NCBI GenBank assembly: GCA_019187185.1
Contig: JABAQU010000006.1
Coordinates: forward strand, 1 to 64,000
Reading direction: 5' to 3'
Origin: Steroidobacteraceae bacterium
Lineage (GTDB): Bacteria; Pseudomonadota; Gammaproteobacteria; Steroidobacterales; Steroidobacteraceae
DNA length: 64,000 nt
Within the stretch, counting starts at the first letter, position 1. Every line of letters starts with the position of its first letter. The notes under the pieces were generated by a model. It made no database searches. It was not told the origin of the DNA and worked only from the letters and a program-made list of their open reading frames with translations. The position numbers and the translations under genes are program-made. Of this stretch, positions 28,837 to 37,421 are shown one piece after another.

Positions 28837-30095
28837 TGGGGAACGCCGCCAACAGCGCCGCCGGCAGCTCCGCAGCCACGGGCGGCCTCCGCGCCTGGCT
28901 CAACAAGCGCCTGCCGATCGACGAGTTCGTGCAGAGCCAGCTCGTCGGCTACTACGCCCCGAAGAACTTCAACATCTGGTACTTCTTCGGTTCGCTCGCG
29001 CTCCTCGTGTTCGTGATCCAGATCGTCACGGGCATCTTCCTCACGATGAACTACAAGCCGGGCGAGCTGACCGCGTTCGACTCGGTCGAGTACATCATGC
29101 GCGAAGTCGAGTGGGGCTGGCTGATCCGCTACATGCACTCGACGGGCGCCTCGCTGTTCTTCGTCGTCGTGTACCTGCACATGTACCGCGCGCTGGTGTA
29201 CGGCTCGTACAAGGCGCCCCGCGAGCTGCTGTGGCTGTTCGGCATGTGCATCTACCTCGCGCTGATGGCCGAGGCGTTCTTCGGCTACGTGCTGCCGTGG
29301 GGCAACATGTCGTTCTGGGGCGCGCAGGTGATCGTGAACCTGTTCGGCACGATCCCCGGCATCGGGCCCGGGCTCGTCGAGTGGATCCGCGGCGACTACG
29401 GCATCGCCGACTCCACGCTGAACCGGTTCTTCGCGCTGCACGTGATCGCGTTGCCGCTCGCGCTCGCCCTGCTCATCGTGCTGCACATCGTCGCGCTGCG
29501 CCAGACGGGCTCGAACAACCCCGACGGGATCGAGATCAAGGCGAAGCTCGGCGCGAACGGCAAGCCGCTCGACGGCATTCCGTTCCACCCGTACTACACG
29601 CTGAAGGACATCGTCGGCATCGGCGTGTTCCTGATGATCTTCGCGATCATCGTGTTCTTCGTGCCGACGTTCGGCGGCCTGTTCCTCGAGGCACCGAACT
29701 TCACGCCAGCGAACGCGCTGTCGACACCCGAGCACATTGCGCCCGTGTGGTATTTCACTCCGTTCTACGCGATCCTGCGCGCGGTTCCCGACCAGCGACT
29801 CGGCGCGTTGCTGATGGGCCTTTCGGTGCTCGTGTACCTCTTCCTGCCGTGGCTCGACCGCAGCCCGGTGAAATCGGTCCGCTACCGCGGCTGGATCTGG
29901 AAGCTCGCGCTCCTCGTGTTCACCGTGTCGTTCCTCGCGCTGATGTACCTCGGGTTGCAGCCCGCGGAAGGTCGCTACGTGACGATGGCGCGCATTTTCA
30001 CGACGACGTATTTCGCGTTTTTCGTGCTGATGCCGTTCTACACGCGCATCGACCCCGTCAAGCCCGTGCCGGAGAGGGTCACGTATCATGCGTAA
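28836..30095 (+). CDS. petB: Ubiquinol-cytochrome c reductase, cytochrome b subunit
   Basis: The membrane core of bc1, with both haems and both quinone sites. The 419-residue protein has about eight membrane helices. The haem helices include MHSTGASLFFVVVYLHMYR and FFALHVIALPLALALLIVLH, which supply four His ligands. The Qo-site motif reads PVWY (P303-Y306), the form known from beta- and gammaproteobacteria rather than PEWY of alphaproteobacteria and mitochondria. AGGAG lies eight bases before ATG 28836; a GTG one codon earlier is also possible. It overlaps petC by eight bases. Confidence 0.98.
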   Translation: MGNAANSAAGSSAATGGLRAWLNKRLPIDEFVQSQLVGYYAPKNFNIWYFFGSLALLVFVIQIVTGIFLTMNYKPGELTAFDSVEYIMREVEWGWLIRYMHSTGASLFFVVVYLHMYRALVYGSYKAPRELLWLFGMCIYLALMAEAFFGYVLPWGNMSFWGAQVIVNLFGTIPGIGPGLVEWIRGDYGIADSTLNRFFALHVIALPLALALLIVLHIVALRQTGSNNPDGIEIKAKLGANGKPLDGIPFHPYYTLKDIVGIGVFLMIFAIIVFFVPTFGGLFLEAPNFTPANALSTPEHIAPVWYFTPFYAILRAVPDQRLGALLMGLSVLVYLFLPWLDRSPVKSVRYRGWIWKLALLVFTVSFLALMYLGLQPAEGRYVTMARIFTTTYFAFFVLMPFYTRIDPVKPVPERVTYHA

Positions 30096-30819
30096 GCTTG
30101 CGATCATCGCGACCGTGCTCGCGCTCGCGGCCCCGGCCGCCTTCGCATCGGGCGGCGAGGCGACGGCGTCCTGGCAGCAGTGGCACGCCGGCAATGCGCT
30201 CGGCGACCGGGCCTCGCTGCAGCGGGGTGCGCGCAACTTCATGAACTGGTGTGCCGGCTGCCATTCGTTGAAGTACGTGCGCTACCAGCGAATCGGCACG
30301 GATCTCGGCATCGCGGACGACGTGATGAAGGCGAATCTCGTGCCGCCCGGCGCGAAGATCACCGACTACGTCGTGAGCGCGATGCCCGCGAGTCTCGCGA
30401 ACGCGTCGTTCGGCATCGTGCCCCCCGACCTGTCGCTGATCACGCGCTCGAAGGGCACCGACTACGTCTACCGGTTCCTGAAGACTTTCTACGCCGATGC
30501 GGCCGCCGCGACCGGCACGAACAACCTCGCGCTCCCCGGCACGGCGATGCCGCACGTGCTGTCGGACCTGCAGGGCGTGCAGCAGGCCGTGTTCGCGCAG
30601 GACGGTCAGTTCGAGAAATTCGAGGACGGCGTGCCCGGGCAGCTTACGGCCGCGCAGTACGACGCTTTCGTGCGCGACACCGTGAATTTCCTCGAGTATG
30701 CGGGTGAACCCGCGAAGCTGTCGCGCGCGACGATCGGCATATGGGTCGTGCTCTACCTCCTGCTGTTCACCGTGATCGCGTGGCTGCTGAAGCAGGAGTA
30801 CTGGAAGGACGTACACTAG
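30088..30819 (+). CDS. petC: Ubiquinol-cytochrome c reductase, cytochrome c1 subunit
   Basis: The periplasmic haem subunit that passes electrons from the Rieske protein to soluble cytochrome c. The 243-residue protein has a signal peptide (cleavage near AFA-SG) and covalent haem motif CAGCH (C55-H59). Met154 in the GTAMPHVL segment is the likely sixth ligand, and a C-terminal anchor helix (IGIWVVLYLLLFTVIAWLL) ends in a short cytoplasmic tail. It is separate from cytochrome b here, not fused. Confidence 0.97.
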   Translation: MRKLAIIATVLALAAPAAFASGGEATASWQQWHAGNALGDRASLQRGARNFMNWCAGCHSLKYVRYQRIGTDLGIADDVMKANLVPPGAKITDYVVSAMPASLANASFGIVPPDLSLITRSKGTDYVYRFLKTFYADAAAATGTNNLALPGTAMPHVLSDLQGVQQAVFAQDGQFEKFEDGVPGQLTAAQYDAFVRDTVNFLEYAGEPAKLSRATIGIWVVLYLLLFTVIAWLLKQEYWKDVH

Positions 30820-30856
30820 CGATCCGGCCCGGGGTCGGGTCGCCACGGAGGGCCGC

Positions 30857-31480
30857 GTGTCGAGCCGTCGATCCGCGCTGACTCTGTTCTCGGCGCCCCA
30901 CGACCCGTGGAGCCACCGGGTACGGATCGTGCTCGCGGAGAAGGGACTGGCGGCAGACCTGGTCGACGTCGAGCCCGGGCGGTTGCCCGAAGATCTGCTC
31001 GATCTCAATCCGTACCACAGCGTCCCGACTCTCGTGGATCGCGATCTCGTGCTGTACGACGCGCGCGTGGTGACCGAGTACCTCGACGAGCGCTATCCGC
31101 ATCCGCCGCTCATGCCGATCGATCCGGTGGACCGCGCCACGCTGCGGCTCGCGATGTACAGGGTCGAGCGCGACTGGTATGCGACGGCGCGCGGGATCGA
31201 CGCGGAGCCTGACGGCAGCGACGCCGCACGACTGCGGCGGCAGCTGCGCGATACCGTGGTCGCGAGCGCGGACCTGTTCAAGGTGCGGCCATACCTGCTG
31301 TCGGCCGAGTTTTCGCTTCTGGACGCCTGTGTTGCGCCGATACTATGGCGGCTGCCACATTACGGCATCGACCTGCCGAAGGAGGCGCAGGCGATCATGC
31401 GGTATGCGGCGAACATTTTCCCGCGCCCCGGGTTTCGCGCGAGCCTGACGGGCGCCGAACGAGAGATGCGAGTGGCCTGA
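30857..31480 (+). CDS. sspA: Stringent starvation protein A
   Basis: A glutathione-S-transferase-fold protein that binds RNA polymerase and changes transcription in stationary phase and acid stress. The 207-residue protein has a thioredoxin-like N-terminal half with SAPHDPWSHRVRIVLAEKGL, lacking a catalytic Cys as expected for SspA, and a helical C-terminal half. It follows petC by 37 bases; the petABC-sspAB order is typical of gamma- and betaproteobacteria. The stop overlaps sspB. Confidence 0.95.
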   Translation: MSSRRSALTLFSAPHDPWSHRVRIVLAEKGLAADLVDVEPGRLPEDLLDLNPYHSVPTLVDRDLVLYDARVVTEYLDERYPHPPLMPIDPVDRATLRLAMYRVERDWYATARGIDAEPDGSDAARLRRQLRDTVVASADLFKVRPYLLSAEFSLLDACVAPILWRLPHYGIDLPKEAQAIMRYAANIFPRPGFRASLTGAEREMRVA

Positions 31481-31884
31481 TGAGCACGACAACGAAACCT
31501 CCGCGCCGGCCCTACCTGCTGCGTGCGATGCACGAATGGGTGAGCGACAGCGGCGGCACGCCGCACGTGATCGTCGACGCCGCTCGCCCCGGGGTGCAGG
31601 TGCCGCGGGCGTACGTCAAGGACGGCAAGATCGTGCTGAATGTCAGCGCCTCGGCGACACAGCGCCTCGCGCTCGGCAACGAGTGGATCGAGTTCGACGC
31701 GCGCTTCGCGGGCGTCGTGCATCACGTGAAGGTGCCGGTGAGCGCCGTGCTCGGCATCTACGCCGGGGAAAGCGGCGAGGGCATGGTGTTCTCGGCCGAC
31801 GAAAGCGGCGGCCCCGAACCGCCGGCGAAGCCGCCTGCGCCGGACGAGCCGACGAAGCGGCCGCAACTCAAGGTAATCAAATAG
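31480..31884 (+). CDS. sspB: ClpXP adaptor / stringent starvation protein B
   Basis: It binds the ssrA tag of stalled-ribosome products and delivers them to ClpXP. The 134-residue protein has the folded tag-binding domain (about 1-110; YLLRAMHEWVSDSG, VPRAYVKDGKIVLNVS) and a flexible Pro-rich linker. It ends in RPQLKVIK, the short tail that docks on ClpX. ATG 31480 overlaps the sspA stop (TGATG). Confidence 0.95.
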   Translation: MSTTTKPPRRPYLLRAMHEWVSDSGGTPHVIVDAARPGVQVPRAYVKDGKIVLNVSASATQRLALGNEWIEFDARFAGVVHHVKVPVSAVLGIYAGESGEGMVFSADESGGPEPPAKPPAPDEPTKRPQLKVIK

Positions 31885-31951
31885 CCCGTGGCTTGCGGCC
31901 TGTGGCCCATGCCTCGATGCGCCGCCTGCGCACACGGCACACGCGAGCGCG

Positions 31952-32311
31952 TCACAGCGTGAAGGCGTGCCGGATCCACTCGATCCGCGCGTTCGTACCG
32001 GTTCCTTCCTCGATGACGACATCGAAGCGTGCGGGCATGCGCCGCCACTCGGGATGCGCGGCGAGCAGCAGGTACGCGGCGCGGATCAGGCGCTGTTGCT
32101 TGCGATGCCCGACGCTCGCCGCGGCACCGCCGCAGGCGCGCGTCGAGCGGGCCCGCACTTCGACGATCGCGAGCGTGCCGCCGTCCTGCGCGACGATGTC
32201 GATCTCGCCTGCGCGGCGGCGAAAGTTGCGCGCGAGGATCGTGAGGCCCTGCGACTCGAGGTAGTGCGCCGCACGCTCTTCGGCTTCCTGCCCGCGCTGC
32301 CGGCGATCCAT
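31952..32311 (-). CDS. yraN: UPF0102 (YraN) endonuclease-like protein
   Basis: A 119-residue UPF0102 protein with a Holliday-resolvase/restriction-endonuclease-like fold and unknown role. It has the motif RAGEIDIVAQDGGTLAIVEV (the E-I-D-x15-E-V pattern of that nuclease fold), preceded by G-x-x-A-E-x-x-A-A-x-x-L. Homology begins at MDRRQRGQEAEERAAHYLES, so ATG 32311 is preferred over an upstream frame that overlaps lpoA. It follows lpoA by 19 bases, as in many gammaproteobacteria. Confidence 0.9.
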   Translation of the reverse strand: MDRRQRGQEAEERAAHYLESQGLTILARNFRRRAGEIDIVAQDGGTLAIVEVRARSTRACGGAAASVGHRKQQRLIRAAYLLLAAHPEWRRMPARFDVVIEEGTGTNARIEWIRHAFTL

Positions 32312-32330
32312 GGCGACCGGCACGGCGGCA

Positions 32331-34208
32331 CTATCGCGCCGCCGGCGCTCCCGCACCCGCATCGAGCAGTTGTGGCTGGCCATTGACGATGCGTGCCCAG
32401 TCGAGCTCGCGGCGCACGCGCCGCTCACCCTCGATGCGCAGCCTGCCGGTGAGGCCGTCGATGTCGGTCGCACTGCCGCCCGGCAGCGCGAGGCCCAGCT
32501 GGTACGCGTCGTAGCCGAACGCGAAGAGCTTGCCGCGCGCCGCGCCGTTCTCGCCCCATGCGGCGATCAATGCCTCGCGGACCGTGGCCGTGCGCGCCCC
32601 GACGCCGAACACCCACGGCATGTCCGGAAAGATCAGGCCCTCGAGGTCGAGGTTTGCGGCCGGATTCGGCTCGTAGGCATCCGACGTCGAGTAGGTCGGC
32701 AGGTCACCCGCGTAATGGAACCGCAGTTGCGGCCGCAGCTGCCGCTCGATCTGCGCCTGGGCCGGCGCAAAGATGAACTCCGCATCCGCGCGGCGCCGCG
32801 GCTGGAACGCGAGCCGCATGCCGAGCGCCCGCTCGAGGCGACGGTGACGCGCCTTGCTCGCATCGATGCGCAGCACGTCGGTGATCGCCGCCGAGTAGTC
32901 GTTCTCGGCCGGGAAGTACGTGGCCGTGCCGACGAGTTCGCCGCCGCCCGCGACCAGTTCCTCGCGAAATGCCGCGAGCACGCGCGCACCCCACTCGCCA
33001 CTCGGCACGAGCGCGATGCCACGTCGCTGCCCCTGGCTCACCACCCGATCGGCGATCGAGCGTGCCTCGTTCTCCGGCGAGAGCGCGAATTGCCAGAATT
33101 GCTCGGGCACCGCCTGTTCCGCGGCGAGGAAATTGAGGGCGAGCATCATCGGCCGCGGACCCGCGAAGCTCGCTGCACCGGCGACTTCCTCGCGCAGCAG
33201 CGGCCCGACGATCACCGTGGCGCCGGCGTCATTCGCGCGCGCGATCGCTTCCGCCACGCCGAGGACTGCCGTGTCGTAGACGCGCACGCGCGGGCGCTGG
33301 CCGGCGGGCGACTGATAATACGCGGTGAAAAAGCCGTCGCGGATCTGCGCCGCGGCGGCGGCCTGGCGGCCCGAGACCGGGAGCAGCAATGCCAGGTGCG
33401 CGGCGCGCTCGCCCCGGGGAGCGACCGCGGCGAGTTCGATCTCGGTGCGCACCACCTCGTTCGCGGGATGGCCCGGGTAGCGGCTGCGCCAGCGCTGGAT
33501 CGCAGGCGCGATCGTGGTCGGCATCGTCGCGGCGCCGGCCGCGATCGGGCCGAGTTCGAGCCAGCCCCGCACGACGGGGTCGCGTTCGGCGTCAGGCACG
33601 ATCTTCGCGCCATTCTCGACCGCGGCGCGCAACCCGTCGAGGAGCCCGATGCGATTCGCCCGCCTCGCTTCGGGTGTCGTCAGATACGTTTCGCGGGTCA
33701 TCGAGGCGCGTACGGCTGCCGCGTATCGTCCACTCGCCATTTCGACGCGTTGCCGCACGTCGAAATAGCGCTCCGCGGCGGCGCCGGCCACGGGAACCGG
33801 CAGCGCATCGAGCATCGCCCGGGCGCGTGCCGTATCGCCGCGCGCGAGCGGGATCTCCACGGCCACGAGCCTTGCTGCAGCCTGCGTCGCGCTGTCGCCC
33901 GTGGCGGTCGCGGCGGCAGCGGCCCGGGCCGCATCGTCGTAACGGTGCGCGGCGAGCCATTCGCGCGCGGCACGCAGGTGCCACGCGCCTGCCGCAGCGC
34001 CACCCTGCGCGGCGGCAAGCGATTCGAACGCGCGCGCCGCGTCCTCGTGGCGGCCAGCCTGCGCATATTGCTCGGCGCGCTCGGCGGTCGCGACCGGTGT
34101 CGACTTCGGGCCGATGCTGGTGCACGCGCCGAGCAGGGCCGCGAGCGCGATCGCGATGGCGAACGACGCCACGCGTGGTACGCCCGGGGTCCGCGGTTCA
34201 AGCCTCAT
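32331..34208 (-). CDS. lpoA: Penicillin-binding protein activator LpoA
   Basis: An outer-membrane lipoprotein that, in gammaproteobacteria, reaches through the periplasm to stimulate PBP1A. The 625-residue protein has a lipobox LLGAC (Cys29), an N-terminal TPR-like helical part (about 40-240), and a C-terminal periplasmic-binding-protein fold (about 265-610; HLALLLPVSGRQAAAAAQIRDGF, IVGPLLREEV). The start at 34208 gives a normal signal peptide. rsmI is divergent and yraN follows. This arrangement is a gammaproteobacterial hallmark. Confidence 0.92.
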   Translation of the reverse strand: MRLEPRTPGVPRVASFAIAIALAALLGACTSIGPKSTPVATAERAEQYAQAGRHEDAARAFESLAAAQGGAAAGAWHLRAAREWLAAHRYDDAARAAAAATATGDSATQAAARLVAVEIPLARGDTARARAMLDALPVPVAGAAAERYFDVRQRVEMASGRYAAAVRASMTRETYLTTPEARRANRIGLLDGLRAAVENGAKIVPDAERDPVVRGWLELGPIAAGAATMPTTIAPAIQRWRSRYPGHPANEVVRTEIELAAVAPRGERAAHLALLLPVSGRQAAAAAQIRDGFFTAYYQSPAGQRPRVRVYDTAVLGVAEAIARANDAGATVIVGPLLREEVAGAASFAGPRPMMLALNFLAAEQAVPEQFWQFALSPENEARSIADRVVSQGQRRGIALVPSGEWGARVLAAFREELVAGGGELVGTATYFPAENDYSAAITDVLRIDASKARHRRLERALGMRLAFQPRRRADAEFIFAPAQAQIERQLRPQLRFHYAGDLPTYSTSDAYEPNPAANLDLEGLIFPDMPWVFGVGARTATVREALIAAWGENGAARGKLFAFGYDAYQLGLALPGGSATDIDGLTGRLRIEGERRVRRELDWARIVNGQPQLLDAGAGAPAAR

Positions 34209-34263
34209 GAGTTGCTTCGCCTTTCATTGGGCGGCACGATGCCGGGGGGGTGGCGCCGGGGAG

Positions 34264-34269
34264 AGTATA
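34264..34269 (-). promoter_or_regulatory. Candidate -10 box for lpoA
   Basis: TATACT on the minus strand lies 56 bases before the lpoA start, in the gap shared with rsmI. No good -35 is seen at normal spacing. Confidence 0.3.
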
Positions 34270-35132
34270 GTGGGTGCAAACGCGGGCCGAATCGATGTGA
34301 TTGCCACCCCGATCGGCAATCTCGGGGATCTCTCGCCGCGCGCGCGCGACGCACTGGCGCAGGCCGACCTCGTCGCGGCCGAAGACACGCGGCGCACCGG
34401 CCAGCTGCTCGCGGCCATGGGGCTCTCGCGCCCCGTCATCTCGCTGCACGAACACAACGAGTCCCTGCGGGTCGAGTCCCTCGTCGCGCGACTGGGCGAA
34501 GGCGCCGTCATTGCCCTCGTCTGCGACGCGGGCACGCCGCTCCTGTCCGATCCGGGCTTCGAACTCGTGCGCGCCGCGCGCGCCGCGGGCCACGAGGTGC
34601 GCGCGATACCGGGGCCCTCCGCGATCACCGCGGCGCTCAGCATCGCCGGCATTCCCGCGGCGCGCTTCTGCTTCGAGGGCTTCCTGCCCGTGCGCACCCG
34701 CGAGCGGCGCGAGCGCCTCGCGCGGCTCGCGCACGAGCCACGGGCGCTCGTGTTCTTCGAGGCGCCTCACCGGATCGTCGAAAGCCTCGCCGACATCACG
34801 GCGGAGTTCGGCGCCGCGCGCGAGGCGATGCTCGGCCGCGAGCTGACGAAGGCGTATGAGACGGTCTATCGCGGCACGCTCGGCGAGCTGTCGGCGCGCG
34901 CCCGGGAAGATGCCAACGTCGCGCGCGGCGAGCTGACGCTCGTCGTCGCGGGCGCGCCTGCCGTGGCCGAGAGCGCCGTGGCGCCCGGCGAGCTCGGCCG
35001 CATCGTCGCGCTGCTCGCGAGGGAACTGCCGCCGAGCAAGGCCGCGGCGCTCGCGGCGCAAATCACCGGAGCCCGTCGCAGCGAGGCCTACGACATCGCC
35101 GTGAGGCAGGGCGGCGGTGTATCCTCGCGCGC

Positions 35133-35148
<16 letters not shown>
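34270..35148 (+). CDS. rsmI: 16S rRNA (cytidine1402-2'-O)-methyltransferase
   Basis: It adds the 2'-O-methyl group to C1402 of 16S rRNA in the decoding centre, using SAM. The 292-residue protein has the tetrapyrrole-methylase fold: GRIDVIATPIGNLGDLSPRA, EDTRRTGQLL, DAGTPLLSDPG and IPGPSAITAALSIAG. GTG 34270 is selected because GGGGAG lies six bases upstream; the frame is open further back. The last five codons and stop (35134-35148) lie inside the start of the RNase P RNA gene. Confidence 0.93.
35120..35125 (+). promoter_or_regulatory. Candidate -10 box of rnpB inside rsmI
   Basis: TATCCT ends seven bases before the predicted 5' end of the RNase P RNA and lies in the rsmI coding region. A matching -35 is not clear. 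Confidence 0.35.
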
Positions 35149-35488
<340 letters not shown>

Positions 35489-35617
35489 CAACTACTGTAT
35501 AAGCTTCGATTCACAACCCCCTGATCGCCAAGAGATCGTGCGCACAATAGCGCGTTGATCGCACGGCCCGGGCGACGTAAGTTCTTGTCGGCCCGGAAAA
35601 TTTTCTCCCCCTGCGCG

Positions 35618-35646
35618 TTGACACTGCACAGTCGCGTTCCTATAGT
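35618..35646 (+). promoter_or_regulatory. Consensus promoter of the division/cell-wall cluster
   Basis: TTGACA (35618-35623) and TATAGT (35641-35646) are spaced by exactly 17 bases, the best sigma-70 promoter in the window. The predicted start near 35653 is three bases before the first MraZ box. It should drive mraZ and much of the downstream cluster. Confidence 0.85.
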
Positions 35647-35655
35647 GGCGGCGAG

Positions 35656-35680
35656 TGGGAAAAAGTGGGGAGAAATGGGC
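35656..35680 (+). promoter_or_regulatory. MraZ operator: three TGGGN boxes
   Basis: TGGGA, TGGGG and TGGGC lie at 35656, 35666 and 35676, each separated by five bases. This is the TGGGN-N5 direct-repeat operator reported for MraZ. The boxes sit at the predicted transcription start and 20 bases before the mraZ start codon, so self-repression of the cluster is expected. Confidence 0.85.
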
Positions 35681-35699
35681 TCTCAAGGGCCCATCCAGC

Positions 35700-36152
35700 A
35701 TGTTTCGCGGTGCAACAAAGGTGACGCTCGACGACAAGGGCCGGATGGCGCTGCCCACCCGGTATCGGGCCAGCGTCGCCGAACGCTGCGACGGGCATCT
35801 CGTCGTCACCGTCGACCGCGACCAGTGCCTCCTCGTGTACCCGCTGCCCGACTGGGAAGCGATCGAACGCAAGCTGATGTCGCTGCCGAGCCTGCACGCG
35901 CAGGCGCGGCGGCTGCAGCGATTGATGGTGGGTCACGCCACCGATCTCGAACTCGACGGCCACGGGCGCGTCCTGCTGCCGCCGGAGCTGCGCGAATTCG
36001 CATCGCTCACGCGGCACGCAATGCTGGTCGGGCAGGGCAATCGCTTCGAACTTTGGGACGAGGCGCGGTGGAACGAGCGGCGCGACGCATGGCTCGCGCA
36101 CGAAGAGGCGGTCACGGACCTGCCCGCGGAGCTCGATTCGCTGTCGCTGTAG
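35700..36152 (+). CDS. mraZ: Transcriptional regulator MraZ
   Basis: An AbrB-like DNA-binding protein of 150 residues that forms rings and represses the cluster it heads. Both SpoVT-AbrB-type repeats are seen: MFRGATKVTLDDKGRMALPTR (about 1-50, with DKGR) and LELDGHGRVLLPPELREF (about 80-130, with DGHGR). A longer frame starts at 35655 but lies in the operator, so ATG 35700 is used; AAGGG lies ten bases upstream. Confidence 0.96.
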   Translation: MFRGATKVTLDDKGRMALPTRYRASVAERCDGHLVVTVDRDQCLLVYPLPDWEAIERKLMSLPSLHAQARRLQRLMVGHATDLELDGHGRVLLPPELREFASLTRHAMLVGQGNRFELWDEARWNERRDAWLAHEEAVTDLPAELDSLSL

Positions 36153-36216
36153 GGTTTTTGGGCGGGCATTGACGGGGAAGGAGGCGGGGCGGACCGCTTC
36201 AGGGGGCCAGAGAGTG

Positions 36217-37140
36217 ATGGATGAGCACATTCCGGTGCTCGCCCGGGAAGTTCTCGAGGGCCTCGCCCCTGTTGCGGACGGTCTGTACATCGATGCGACG
36301 TTCGGGCGCGGCGGACACACGGCACGGATACTCGAAGCCCTGGGTGGAGAAGGGCGCGTGCTCGCGCTCGACCGCGATCCGGCGGCCATCGCGGCGGGCC
36401 GCGTGCGCTTTGCGTCCGAAGTGCGGCTTGCGCTCGTCCACGCGCCGTTTGCCGATCTTCGGCAGGTCGTGCACGACCACGCGCGCGATCGGCCGGTGGC
36501 GGGCGTGCTGTTCGATCTCGGCGTGTCGTCGCCGCAACTCGACGAAGCCGCCCGCGGCTTCAGCTTCTCGAAGGACGGTCCGCTCGACATGCGCATGGAT
36601 CCGACACGCGGTGAGCCAGTTGCGGCGTGGCTCGCGCGCGCGGCAGTGGACGAAATGCGCGAAGTGATAGCGAGCTTCGGCGAGGAGCGTTTTGCGCGCC
36701 GCATCGCGCAGGCGATCGCCGCCGAGCGCGCGCGCGCGCCGATCGAGCGCACTGCACGGCTGGCTGCGATCGTCGCCGCCGCGGTACGCACGCGCGACGG
36801 CAAGCACCCCGCGACGCGCACGTTCCAGGCCCTGCGCATGTACGTCAACGACGAACCCGGCCAGCTCGCGCGTGGCCTCGCCGCCGCAGTCGATGTGCTC
36901 GCGCCGCGCGGCCGCCTCGCCGTGATCTCGTTCCATTCGCTCGAAGACCGCCTGACCAAGGATTTCATGCGCCGGGAGTCGAGCCTCGATCCCGTGCTCG
37001 CGAGGCTGCCGGTGCCGCCGCCGCACGCCGCGCCCCGGCTGCGGCTCGTCGGCGGCAAGCACAGGGCGTCGGCCGCGGAGGTTGCCGCCAATCCCCGCGC
37101 GCGCAGTGCCGTGCTGCGCGTTGCCGAGCGCGTCGCGTGA
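36217..37140 (+). CDS. rsmH: 16S rRNA (cytosine1402-N4)-methyltransferase
   Basis: It methylates N4 of C1402 in 16S rRNA; RsmI, encoded 1 kb upstream, methylates the ribose of the same nucleotide. The 307-residue protein has DEHIPVLAREVLEGL, the SAM motif DATFGRGGHTARIL, FDLGVSSPQLDEAARGFSF and ISFHSLEDRLTKDFM. ATG 36217 begins the conserved sequence; an in-frame GTG one codon earlier (36214) is possible. The stop overlaps ftsL (TGATG). Confidence 0.96.
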   Translation: MDEHIPVLAREVLEGLAPVADGLYIDATFGRGGHTARILEALGGEGRVLALDRDPAAIAAGRVRFASEVRLALVHAPFADLRQVVHDHARDRPVAGVLFDLGVSSPQLDEAARGFSFSKDGPLDMRMDPTRGEPVAAWLARAAVDEMREVIASFGEERFARRIAQAIAAERARAPIERTARLAAIVAAAVRTRDGKHPATRTFQALRMYVNDEPGQLARGLAAAVDVLAPRGRLAVISFHSLEDRLTKDFMRRESSLDPVLARLPVPPPHAAPRLRLVGGKHRASAAEVAANPRARSAVLRVAERVA

Positions 37141-37421
37141 TGGCGCTGTCGCGCCGCACCCTCCTCATCGCCGTGCCGCTGCTGTGGCTCGCGGCGCTCG
37201 CGTCCGCGGCAGGCGCGATTTGGGCGAAGCACCGCTCGCGCGAATTGTTCATCGAGCTCGAACGGCTGAACGCGACGCGTGACAACCTCGAGGTCGAATG
37301 GGGCCAGCTGCAGCTCGAGCAGAGTGCGTGGTCGACCCACGCATTCGTCGAGAACGTGGCGCGCGCGCGCCTGCACATGGCGACGCCCGCGCCGCAGGAC
37401 ATCGAGATCGTGCGGCCGTGA
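37140..37421 (+). CDS. ftsL: Cell division protein FtsL
   Basis: A small bitopic divisome protein of 93 residues that, with FtsB and FtsQ, activates FtsWI. It has a short cytoplasmic start, one membrane helix (LLIAVPLLWLAALASAAGAI), and a periplasmic coiled-coil with leucine spacing (about 35-75). Sequence is poorly conserved in the family; position between rsmH and ftsI decides the call. It overlaps both neighbours by one base. Confidence 0.92.
   Translation: MALSRRTLLIAVPLLWLAALASAAGAIWAKHRSRELFIELERLNATRDNLEVEWGQLQLEQSAWSTHAFVENVARARLHMATPAPQDIEIVRP

Noticed and set aside
34266-34271. TATAGT as an rsmI promoter
   Set aside because: It overlaps the rsmI start codon, so it could not drive a transcript carrying the GGGGAG ribosome site.
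35496-35511. Possible LexA box (ACTGTATAAGC...)
   Set aside because: CTGT is present but no ACAG follows at the needed eight-base spacing.
35655-35699. Upstream start for mraZ
   Set aside because: It falls inside the MraZ operator boxes and adds residues not found in the family.
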